Positions 1-8,736 of a stretch of DNA of 22,527 nt are shown here, piece by piece. The notes below the pieces were generated by a model that was not told the DNA's origin, made no database searches, and worked only from the letters and a program-made list of their open reading frames with translations. Made by a program: the position numbers and the translations under genes. Each line of letters starts with the position of its first letter. Position 1 is the stretch's first letter. Origin of the DNA: Parvularia atlantis (lineage: Eukaryota > Opisthokonta > Rotosphaerida); the NCBI GenBank assembly GCA_943704415.1, contig CALSCO010002058.1, positions 1 to 22,527 on the forward strand, written 5' to 3'.

Positions 1-699
1 TCAGAATAGCATAATGGTTCATCATGGTTGGAAAGACACAAGGCGCGCACTTTTATACGCACCTGTAAAGCCGAATTGCAAACATGTTGCGCAAAAGCAA
101 ACAAAGCGGAATCGCTCACTGGAGCAGAGAAAACAGACGGAAGAGAGAAAAATGGAGAGAAGTGGGTACTTTGCTTCATAAAGCGCGAAAAGGTCTCCAC
201 GGTGACACGAAACAGTTAGTGTGTGCCTCAATCCTTCGCACTGGTTCTTGCGCGGCAGCGGCGCGAAGGCGCGGAACGTGGTTGTCTTGGTGAGCGCGAT
301 GCCGACCGCTCACGCACATGTCCATGACGGCGGCCACGTCGTCGATGCCCTCCGTCTTGCGCATCGACCGGAGCCTGGCAGCGCGACGACAGCGAGAGCG
401 GCGACGAGCACGGCCGAGTGAGAGCGGCGGTCGCACGAGCGCAGATGGACGCCGCCCCGCAGCACAGGCCAAGTTCGGGTGCATGCGCCGGCCCCACGCG
501 CACTCCTCTCGTAACTGAACAGACGGACAGCCATGCCTGATCCCTGATCTCAATGAGCCGCGATGTGCTCGGCCACGCCTAATCCCCTGCCCCAATGAGT
601 CTCAAAGTGAACGGCCACGGCTGTTTCGCGCGCGCAGACAGCAGAAAGCATCACGTGCCCGGAGCGTCCACGTCTGTTGCGCGCGGCGAGACAGGCGGG
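1..699. other. Left-edge region without a firmly supported gene
   Basis: The first ~230 bases are clearly AT-richer than the rest of the window and look like UTR or intergenic DNA. On the minus strand, about 370-312 reads MRKTEGIDDVAAVMDMC with almost all codons ending in G or C, followed by a GTGAGC that resembles a donor, and a second coding-like stretch lies at about 283-230. The only CTCAC-AG acceptor that joins them would make a 28-nt intron, too short for this genome. These could be the last exons of a minus-strand gene, but no family is recognised and no complete frame results. The stretch 551-613 holds two imperfect copies of CAATGAG...CGGCCACG. Nothing else is visible. Confidence 0.4.
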
Positions 700-1917
700 A
701 TGCGGCTCCGCACGCGCGCGCTCATCGCGTGCCTCGCGACGGCCGTGGCCTGCGCGGCGCTGGCGCTGCTGTCGCTGGCGCTGCACGGCGAGGGCTCGGG
801 CCAGGCCGTGCGGCTGGCGGTGGCGCGGTGGCTGGGCGTCGACCCGGGCGCGGGCAGCCCGATGCGCCCCGCCGTGTGCTTCCTCACGGCCCAGCCGGCG
901 CGCGAGCTGCTGGCGTTTGCGGGCGAGCTGGCACGGTCGTGCCGCTTCGACGTGTTTGTGATCGTCGACAGCAACCAGTTCAACCGGACGACGGCGGCCG
1001 GCAGCGTGCCCGGCATCAGCCTGGACGAGCCCGCGCCCTTCACGACCGCCCACAGCCACGTGCTCATCCCGCGGGGCCCGCGCGAGTGCCCCGGCGCGCG
1101 CCCGCAGGTCTTCGTGCTGCAGTACGACGACGATGCTGTCGTCGCGGCCAACTACACCGGGCTCAACTTGTACGTCAACCGCTACGTCAAGGCGCACGGG
1201 CGCAACGGCACGTTTGTGGGATCGTGGGAGAAGGCCGTCTTCGCCTTCGCGGCCGACGAGCGCCTGCGCCGGTACGAGTTTGTGTGGATGCTCGAGCAGG
1301 ACGTGTTTGTGCCCAGCGTCGACGCCCTTGCTGCGCTCACGGCCAAGGCCGCCGCGCACGACTTTGTCGCGCCGCCCGTCGACCCGTACAACCCGCGCGT
1401 CTACTGGATGAACTGGGACGACCTGCGGGACGCGCACTTCCCCCAGCCCTGGTTCAAGGGCATGGTCTGCATGGTCGGCATGTCGCGCACATACCTCGAC
1501 CGGCTCCGAGCCGTCGTGGCCACCTGGGGCCGCCTGTTCTTCCTCGAGTCGATCTTCAACATCATCGCCGAGACCGACCCGGCCCTGCGCGTGCTCCGCC
1601 CCCAGGAGCTCTACTCGATCATCTACCGCTCGAGCGAGGTCTACCGCCTCGAGCACGTCCTCGCCCACCCCGCTTTCATGCTCCACCCGGTCAAGTCGGC
1701 GCAAGCCCAGGCCTTCTTCCGACGCAAGCTGCAAGAGCGTCTCGCGAGCGAGCACCGCGACGACAGCACCCTCGCGGCCCCGCAAAGCACCCCCGCGCGC
1801 CCGTGGGAGCCCGAGCACATCTACGGCGTCAACGGGCAGGGGCGGCTCGCGCCGGGCGGCACGGGAGCGAGCGGCGCGGAAGCGGGCACGGCCGCAAAGG
1901 CGGCGCCTGTATCTTAG
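700..1917 (+). CDS. Type II membrane protein, glycosyltransferase-like
   Basis: Intronless gene of 405 residues ending in TAG. The ATG at 700 is chosen because a short basic N-terminus followed by a hydrophobic segment (about residues 8-27) then forms a Golgi-type signal anchor. An in-frame ATG at 595 would put 35 polar residues in front of it. The lumenal part starts with RPAVCFLTAQPARELL, has a strand ending FDVFVIVDSN, then VFVLQYDDDAVV, and a WMLEQDVFVPS motif with E199/D201. That motif resembles the acidic, metal-binding DxD-type loop of GT-A glycosyltransferases. Further blocks are YWMNWDD, PWFKGMVCMVG, LFFLESIFNII and a terminal LHPVK. N-x-T sequons suggest a lumenal location. The overall pattern says nucleotide-sugar transferase in the Golgi, but I cannot name the family, donor or acceptor. 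It is the only long gene here without introns. Confidence 0.7.
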   Translation: MRLRTRALIACLATAVACAALALLSLALHGEGSGQAVRLAVARWLGVDPGAGSPMRPAVCFLTAQPARELLAFAGELARSCRFDVFVIVDSNQFNRTTAAGSVPGISLDEPAPFTTAHSHVLIPRGPRECPGARPQVFVLQYDDDAVVAANYTGLNLYVNRYVKAHGRNGTFVGSWEKAVFAFAADERLRRYEFVWMLEQDVFVPSVDALAALTAKAAAHDFVAPPVDPYNPRVYWMNWDDLRDAHFPQPWFKGMVCMVGMSRTYLDRLRAVVATWGRLFFLESIFNIIAETDPALRVLRPQELYSIIYRSSEVYRLEHVLAHPAFMLHPVKSAQAQAFFRRKLQERLASEHRDDSTLAAPQSTPARPWEPEHIYGVNGQGRLAPGGTGASGAEAGTAAKAAPVS

Positions 1918-2263
1918 GCACAATGTATATGAGAAACAGACACAGAGCGGGAGTGGCGATCAAAACAGCAGCACCTTGTCGCGGCGACAAGCGGAGAAAC
2001 GGCGACGCCTTCGCAAATGATGAGCACACCCTCGGCCCAGACGTGCACGCGTTCACCCCTCGAGTGTCCAAGCAGCGAATCGGACTCTGTCGGCTTCGCC
2101 GACGACGAGCAGACGCGCTGGACGTGCTGCTGCAGCTTGAGCGTGACGATGCTGCTTCTCGAGGTTGTTGGCGACGCTGACCGTAGCGGATGATCGCGGT
2201 GCGGCACAACAAGCCAGTCGACGCAGGCGAGGTGGTCGCACACGCGCGGTTGTTCGGGTCCAT
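1914..2263 (-). CDS. Possible small minus-strand gene, unassigned
   Basis: Between the glycosyltransferase-like gene and the aldehyde dehydrogenase the minus strand stays open. One frame reads IVTLKLQQHVQRVCSSS, then RGERVHVWAEGVLII, and stops at 1914, overlapping the plus-strand stop by four bases. Codons are mostly G/C-ending, as in real genes here, but not as strictly. An ATG at 2263 (MDPNNRAC) lies in a different frame, so an intron would be needed; an in-frame ATG lies at 2312. I recognise no family. Long chance antisense frames are common at this base composition, so this may be only an intergenic region holding the 3' UTR of one gene and the promoter of the next. Confidence 0.25.
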
Positions 2264-2310
2264 CACGTCGCGGGCATTTGTTTCCTCCCCTCCCAGCCAA
2301 GCGATCGCCC

Positions 2311-4229
2311 ATGGTGGGTCACGCGGCAGGCCACCCAGGCGCATCGCCGCGTCCCTCATGCCGCGCGTGCCTGCAGGCCACGCTCACGGCGCCCGGCGCG
2401 GACGGCGCGTACGCCGGCCCGACCAAGCTCTTCGTCAACAACGCGTACGTCGATGCGCGCACGGGCAAGACGTTCGAGAGCGTCAACCCGTCCACGGGCA
2501 AGGCGCGCGCCTGCGCATCGGCATCGCGCGCCGTCTGACGCTGACGCCAACGACGCGCCCGCAGGTGATCGCGCGCGTGGCCGAGGCGGACGCGGCCGAC
2601 GTGGACGCGGCGATCGACGCCGCGCATGCCGCGTTCCACAACGTGTGGAAGCACGTGCCGGGCGAGGGCCGCGCGCGCCTGATGCACAAGCTGGCCGACC
2701 TGATCGAGGCCAACGCGGACGCGATCGGCCGGTGTGGGCGGCGTCGCGGGCGTGTTCCATCCGTGTCTCACGCGCGTTGCGACGCAGTATCGAGTCGGCC
2801 GACAACGGCCTGCCGCTTGCCACGGGCGGCCGCGGCGCGCCCCTCGGTGCGGCGATGTGGCTGCGCCACTTTGCGGGCTACGCAGACAAGATGGAGGGCC
2901 GCACGCAGTCGCTCGCCGACCCGACCGTCTTCGGCATGACCGTCGTCGAGCCCCTGGGCGTGTGCGGGCTGATCGTGCGCTCATTTCACGGGTGGTGTCA
3001 CGCGGCTGACGAGCGTGGGCGCAGCTGCCCTTCAACTTTCCGATCGCGCTCACGTTCTGGAAGGTAGCGCCGGCGCTTGCTTGGTGCGTCTGCGTCCACG
3101 GCGTGCCGTTGCGCGACGGTTCACGAGAGCGCGCAGTGGCAACACGGTCGTCATCAAGCCGTCCGAGAAGACGTCGCTCTCGACGCTCGCGCTCGGCGAG
3201 CTTGTCGTCAAGGCCGGCTTCCCGCCGGGCGTGATCAACATCGTGACGGGCTCGGGCCCGGCCGGCGGTGCCCTGGCCAAGAGCATGAAGGTCGCCAAGA
3301 TCGCCTTCACGGGCTCGGGCGCAACCGGCCGCCAGATCATGCGGGACGCCGCGACCAGCAACCTCAAAAAGGTGCGCCGCTTGCTTGTGTTGGTTCTCAG
3401 CTCACACAGCAGCACCGTGCGCAGGTCACGCTCGAGCTTGGCGGCAAGAGCCCGCTGATTGTACTGCCCGACGCCGACATCGACGACGCGGTCGAGAAGG
3501 CGCACCAGAACCTCTTCTTCAACTCGGGCCAGGTGTGCGTGGCCAGCTCGCGCGTCTACGTGCAGTACGTGGCTCGCTGCGCCCCGCGGATTGGCTCACG
3601 CGGGGCGCAGCGAGAAGATCTACGACGAGTTTGTGCGCAAGTCGGCTGCGCGCGCGCAGAAGCGCGGCGCCAACGTCGGTGAGGCGCTCGACGCCAAGGC
3701 CGAGCACACACCCGTCGTCGACAAGCTGCAGCTCGAGCGCGTCAAGTCGTACATCGCCGCGGGCGTGGCCGAGGTGCATTCCTGCCTTCTGCATGCGAAC
3801 GCTGACCGAGAACGCAGGGCGCGCGCCTGGTGACGGGCGGCAAGCAGATGCCGCGTGACGGCTTCTACATCGAGCCGACGGTCTTTGCCGACGTGAAGGA
3901 CGACATGAAGATCGCGCGCGAGGAGATCTTCGGCCCTGTGATGGCCGTGTTCAAGTACGCGACGCTGCCGGAGGCGATCAAGCGTGCCAACGACACCGAG
4001 TACGGCCTGGGCGTGCGTCTGCGGCCGCCGCTGCGCGTGCATTCGCATTTGCTCACGCGGAGTGCGGCGCCAGGCTTACGTCGTCGGCAAGAACATCGGC
4101 GACGCGCTCGCCCTCGCGCGCAAGCTCGAGGCCGGCTCGGTCTGGTGCGTCTTTGACCCTGCACCGTGACCGTGCTCACCGTCGCACAGGATCAACGGCA
4201 TGAACCGCCCGTTCCCACAGACGCCGTTC

Positions 4230-4262
<33 letters not shown>

Positions 4263-4391
4263 GGCGGCCACTACGTGCTGAACGTGCGCGGCATGCGCGG
4301 TCCCGCTCGCCCCCGCACGCTCACGGCCGCACGCCCGCAGGAGTACTGCCAAGTCAAGCAGATCCTCGTCCAGGGCCTCTCGAAGCTGTGA
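2311..4391 (+). CDS. NAD(P)+-dependent aldehyde dehydrogenase (ALDH1/2-like)
   Basis: Twelve exons: 2311-2313, 2377-2502, 2565-2731, 2788-2974, 3025-3083, 3137-3371, 3425-3564, 3611-3773, 3818-4012, 4074-4144, 4190-4283, 4341-4391. They join to 496 residues, the usual length of a class 1/2 ALDH. The enzyme oxidises aldehydes to carboxylic acids with NAD(P)+. Visible are the fold entry VNPSTG, LPFNFP with N165, the nucleotide-binding IKPSEKT (K188) and GSGATG, the general base in LELGGKSP (E263), the nucleophile in SGQVCVASS (C297), EEIFGPV and PFGGYKQSG. The spacing between E263 and C297 equals that in human ALDH2. No presequence is seen, so a cytosolic location is likely. The first coding exon is the ATG alone. 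Intron 2 starts with GC (AAG|GCGCGC), because every GT alternative would delete the conserved VNPSTGK. The next gene starts 92 bases downstream on the same strand. Confidence 0.95.
2503..2564 (+). other. GC-AG intron in the ALDH gene
   Basis: This 62-nt intron joins the VNPSTGK and VIARVAEAD coding exons. The donor is AAG|GCGCGC and the acceptor CCCGCAG, with a CTGACG-type branch motif about 20 nt upstream. Both flanking blocks are conserved in ALDH, which fixes the boundaries. Confidence 0.85.
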
Positions 4392-4436
4392 GACGCGCCG
4401 CGTTGTGCGCTGAAACGCGCCTGAAACGTTCTCCGG

Positions 4437-4458
4437 CCAATCAGCGCATGCGACGTCA
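4437..4458 (+). promoter_or_regulatory. CCAATCAGCG-N6-ACGTCA promoter module of the alpha-mannosidase gene
   Basis: A perfect CCAAT box (CCAATCAGCG, 4437-4446) is followed after six bases by ACGTCA (4453-4458), the core of CRE/bZIP sites. It sits 25-47 bases upstream of the alpha-mannosidase ATG, in the 92-base gap after the ALDH gene. The same arrangement with the same spacing occurs at 15975-15996. CCAAT is the NF-Y site and ACGTCA a bZIP site in other eukaryotes; their use here is inferred. Confidence 0.6.
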
Positions 4459-4483
4459 CGCACTTTCTCCCCCACCTCTCGCG

Positions 4484-7400
4484 ATGCGCCCGCTGACGGC
4501 CCTCGCGGCGGCGGCGCTGCTGGCGCTGGCCGCGGCGTGCGCGCGCGCGCAGGACGACAAGCTCAACATCTGGATCGTGGTGCGTGCTGCGGCTGCGCGC
4601 GGCGGGTCACGCGCGAAGGCTGAACGGCGTCGCCCGTGCGACACCAGGCGCACAGCCACGACGACACGGGCTGTGCGTGGCCCCTCTGCGCGCGCGCGCC
4701 CCCCTGCGCGGCCGTTTGCTGACCGCACGTCATGAAACACCCCCCTTGTGCTCCACAGGGCTGCGCACGGTGGACGAGTACTACGTGGTGCGCGCCGCCG
4801 CCGTGCTGCTGCTGCTCGCTCGCTCACGGGGCGCGCGCGCCGCGCAGTACGAGGTGCAGTACATCCTCGACTCGGTCGTGGACGGCCTCGCGGCCAACCC
4901 GAAGCGCAAGTTTATCGAGGTCGAGATGTGCGTGGTGTCGAGCACGTGGCGGCGCTCGTCGTGACGCTGGCGACGCGCAGGGCGTTCTTCTCGCGCTGGT
5001 GGCGCGAGCAGACGGCCGAGAAGCAGGCGCTCGTGCGCCGCCTCGTGGCCGACCGCCAGCTCGTCTTCGTCAACGGCGGCTGGTGTACGTCGCGGGCGAT
5101 CGCGATGGACGGCGCGCTCACAAGGAGGGAGGCGACGCACAGGCATGAACGACGACGCCGTGCCGATATACTACGCCATGATCGACCAGATGACCCTCGG
5201 CCACGAGTTCATCACGAGCCAGTTTGGCGAGGCGGCTGCGCCGACGACGGGCTGGCACATCGGTGCGCTGCCGGTGCCGCTCGCGTCGTCTTGCGCTAAC
5301 TAGACGCAATGGAAGACCCCTTCGGCCACTCGAACGTCATCCCCACGTTCTACAACGCGACCGGGTTCGACCAGCACATCATCAACCGCATCGACTTCCG
5401 CCAGAAGAGCGAGCTCAAGGCGGCCAAGGGCATGCAGTTCCTCTGGCAGGGCTCGGGCTCGCTCGACACGACCATGTGGACGCACATCATGGACAACCAG
5501 TGCGCATCCCTGCTCGCCCGCGCTCACGCTGCCCGCGCACTCACGCTCGCACGCGTACAGCTACTGCACGCCCGGCGGCTTCAGCTGGGAGCACGGCGTG
5601 ACGCAGGACCTGCCGGACGGCGACGGCGACGAGCCCGTCATCGTCGATCCGCCGTCGCCGCTGACGGCCAACAACGAGCTCGAGATTGCGACGCGCTACG
5701 TGCAGATGGCCAAGAGCCGCGCGGCCGACTTCCGCACCAAGAACATTTTGATCCCAATGGGCTGCGACTTTACGCTGCAGAACGCCAACATGATCTGTGC
5801 ACGCCCTCGCAGCCGCCCACTGCCGCCCCTCGCTGACGCGGCGCACCGCCGCGCAGTCAAGAACGTCGACCGCCTGATCGACGCGATCAACAAGTACAGC
5901 GACCAGCTCGGCGCCACCGCGCAGTACTCGTCGCTCGACGACTTTGCCGCGGCGGTCAAGGCTGACGCGACGAGCGCGTGGCCGACGTACACGGACGACT
6001 TTTTCCCGTGCGTGCCCCCCTGCCCGCTCCCGCGCGAGCTGCTCATGCACCCGTGCCTCCCGTGCGGCAGCTACGCCGACAACACGCTCTCGTACTGGAC
6101 CGGCTACTTCACGTCGCGCCAGACCGTCAAGGCCACGAGCCGCCGCGCCCACGCGCTCCTGCGCACGACCGATTTCATGCACTCGTTCACGCGCGTGCTC
6201 TACCCGACGCTCGACAGCGACGCGCAGCTCGAGGCGCTGTTCTCGCTCAAGGCGCCCGAGGCCGTCGTGCAGCACCACGACGGCGTCACGGGCACGTTCC
6301 GCCAGCTCGTCGGCCTCGACTACCTCAAGTTGCTCCAGGGCGGCATGGACCGCGCGGACGACGTGCTGATGGACAACGTGGGGCGCATGGTCACGGCCGG
6401 CCGCACGGGCCAGCTGACGATGAACGCGACGGCGGTGGACGACGCGCTGCGCGCCGGGCGTGCCTCGGTCGTCGTCGCGCAGAACGCCGTGTCGTGGCCG
6501 CGCACCGAGTACGTCCGCCTCGTCGTGTACACGTCCGAGATCGAGGTCGTTAGCGTCGAAGGCCGCGGCCTGCCGTTCCAGGTCAACGAGCGCGCCGACG
6601 GCACATATGACGTCTTTGTGCTCGTGACCGTGCCGGGCATGGGCTACACGAGCTTTGTCGTCGAGCCGTTCACGGGCAAGACCCTCGCGGCCCGCCCGAC
6701 CGTGCACCGCGCGCAGCGCCTGCGCCGCGGCGAGGCCGCTGCGATCGAGAACGAGCACGTGCTGGTCGAGCTCAGCAACACGACGCAGCTGATCACGCGG
6801 ATCACCAACAAGCGCACCGGCGCCGTCGTCTCGGGCGACCACGCGCCGTACGTCTACACATCCTGGACGGGCTTCCAGCCCTCGGGCGCGTACATCTTCC
6901 GCCCGGTCGGCCCGGCCGTGGCCATGCTCACGGGCGCAGCCGACGTCGAGGTGCTCACGGGCCCGCTCGTCAGCGAGGTCCGCTCGGACCACCGCGCCCA
7001 GGGCTCTGTGCAGGTGCCGCGCGGCTGGCTTTGCCGTGTGCGCGCCACCCCGCTGACAAGTGCGCGCTCAGATCGCCCGCGTCTACACCGGCCTCGAGCG
7101 CCTCGAGGGCAGTGCGGTCGACATTGAGCACACGCTCGGTCCGCTCTCGCTTGACCGCGAGGTCGTCCTGCGCTTCTCGACCGACATCAACGTGCGTGCG
7201 CGCCTGTCTCCACTCGCGCTCGCTCTCACAACCCGGCTGGGCGCAGAACGGCGACGTCATGCACACGGACAACAACGGTCTCGAGATGCAGCGCCGCGTC
7301 AACCTGCCCAACGGCCGCCCAGGCGACGAGGACGTCGGCGTGCGCATCGCCGGCAACTACTACCCGGCCGTGTCGCGCGCCTTCATCCGCGACGAGGCCG

Positions 7401-8174
7401 ACGGCCGCCAGCTCACTGTCGTCACGCAGACGACGCACGGCGTCGCGACTCTCGCCAACGGCCAGCTCGAGGTGCGGGCCCCGTCGGTCGCCCGTCGCTG
7501 GTGCCTCACGCACGCACGCGCACGGAGGTCATGCTCCACCGCCGCTGCTCGCGCGACGACGCGCGCGGCATGAACGAGCCGCTCAACGACGCCGACATTG
7601 TCACGGCCTACATGCGCGTCTTTGTCGACACGCCCGACGAGTCTGGTGCGCCGCCGTGCGTGATGCGCGCGCCTTCAAGTTTGTGCTGATTGCACAACGC
7701 ATAGCTCGCCTGCAGCACCGCCACGCCGCCGAGGTCAACTTCCCGCTGCACCTGCTCTTCTCGACGCCGTCGTTCGTCTTCCCGCCGTCGCGCCCCTCGT
7801 TCGCGCCGCTCGCCGGCACGCTGCCCGAGAACCTGCACGTGATCTCGCTCAACCCGCGCAACGGCCCGGCCGGCAACGCCGAGGTGATCGTGCGGCTGAT
7901 GCACCCGTTCGAAACCGGCGAGCACCCGACGCTGTCGCAGCCCGTGTCGTACGACGTCAGTACGCTCTTCAGCACGGCCGGCCTCGCCTTCGCCAGCCTG
8001 CGCGAGACGACGCTGACGGTGCGCGTGGCCGGCATCGCGACGACGCCGGCGCGCTCACTCGTCGTGTGCACGCGCGCGCAGGTGCTGCACACGGTCAGCG
8101 CGAGCGGCGCCGGCCTGCGCGAGTACCGCCCGACGCAGATCCGCACGTTTGTCGGCCGCCTCGTGGCCGCGTGA
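4484..8174 (+). CDS. MAN2B1: Lysosomal-type alpha-mannosidase (glycoside hydrolase family 38)
   Basis: Fifteen exons: 4484-4579, 4648-4672, 4759-4787, 4848-4927, 4981-5084, 5143-5262, 5316-5499, 5561-5796, 5857-6007, 6071-7013, 7072-7191, 7247-7471, 7528-7659, 7716-8018, 8082-8174. They give 946 residues with a signal peptide (about 1-22, ending ACARAQ). The enzyme removes alpha-linked mannose from N-glycans in the lysosome or vacuole. Zinc site: AHSHDDTGW (H36, D38), the nucleophile D152 in HIDPFGHS, and H411 in VVQHHDGVTG. Other family blocks are AFFSRWW, YYAMIDQMTLG, GGFSWE, PYADNTLSYWTGYF, ASGAYIFRP-like SGAYIFRPVG, AGNYYPV-like GNYYPAVSR and a C-terminal EYRPTQIRTFVG. Two tiny exons (25 and 29 nt) carry the first zinc motif. 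The intron 8019-8081 is a multiple of three without a stop; retaining it would give 967 residues. The intron 4788-4847 is likewise in frame. Confidence 0.95.
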
Positions 8175-8736
8175 TGGCGCTCGCCTGTCTGTGTGTGTGT
8201 TTGACGCGCAAACGAGACACCAATCAGCGCGCGCGATGCCAATAACGCCGCTGATTGGCTGCGCGGTGCACGCGCCCTTGCGTCCCATTGGCTGCGCCGG
8301 CCGCGCCCCACGTCGCATGAGACGGCATATTGCATCCACGCGCGGCGTGTGCACCGTGTGCCGTGCCGCGCCTATCCGCCCGCACTTTTCCACGGCCCGC
8401 TTTGCTGCGCCTCGCTCTGCCGCACGGGCCGGCCGGCATGAAACGCGTGCGCGACGTCTTGTCTCAGGCGCATTTCCCCTCTTTCTTCCGGCCAGCGCGC
8501 GCGCGCGAGCGCGTGAGCCGCTTTTGGCCCTGCCGCGCTGCCCACTCTCTGCGCACCCGCCCGCGCGCCGCACGCTGCCCCTCCCACGCGCTCAACGCTG
8601 CCTCGTGCCGCATCCCGCGCTGGCCGCAGGCGAAACGCCACGTCGCGCGTTTGTTTTTGGTCGCGTTTCGCCGCGCTCACCGGCCCGCCGCGCAGCGCAG
8701 CGCGACCCGCCCCCGCCCCACCCACCCCCCAGCACG
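8175..8736. other. Intergenic region upstream of the Sib-like gene
   Basis: The stop of the mannosidase gene is followed by a short GT-rich run (TGTGTGTGTGTTTG, about 8189-8202) that may belong to its 3' end signal. Four CCAAT boxes follow at 8220-8291, see separate entry. The remaining ~440 bases are GC-rich and hold no gene that I can support; long open frames cross it only because stop codons are rare at this composition. Just before the ATG at 8737 lies a C-rich run ending in CAG (about 8710-8733). Confidence 0.6.
8220..8291. promoter_or_regulatory. Cluster of four CCAAT boxes in both orientations
   Basis: CCAATCAGCG lies at 8220-8229 on the plus strand and, as a perfect copy, at 8249-8258 on the minus strand. 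Two more CCAAT cores lie at 8239-8243 (+) and 8287-8291 (-). The 10-mer is identical to the ones upstream of the mannosidase and CAP genes. No ACGTCA follows at the fixed spacing here. It probably serves the gene starting at 8737, about 450 bases away, or an unannotated nearer start. Confidence 0.5.

Noticed and set aside
550-1923. Fully open antisense frame (457 codons) opposite the glycosyltransferase-like gene
   Set aside because: It is Arg/Ala/Val-rich with no domain, and mirrors the G/C-ending codons of the sense gene. The sense strand has a signal anchor and conserved-looking motifs.
729-2180. Plus-strand open frame running past the stop of the glycosyltransferase-like gene
   Set aside because: It is Arg-rich, out of frame with the conserved motifs, and has no start context or domain.
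2377-4391. ALDH as a pseudogene with many frameshifts
   Set aside because: Every apparent break coincides with a short GT/GC...AG intron, and the spliced product is 496 residues with all catalytic residues.
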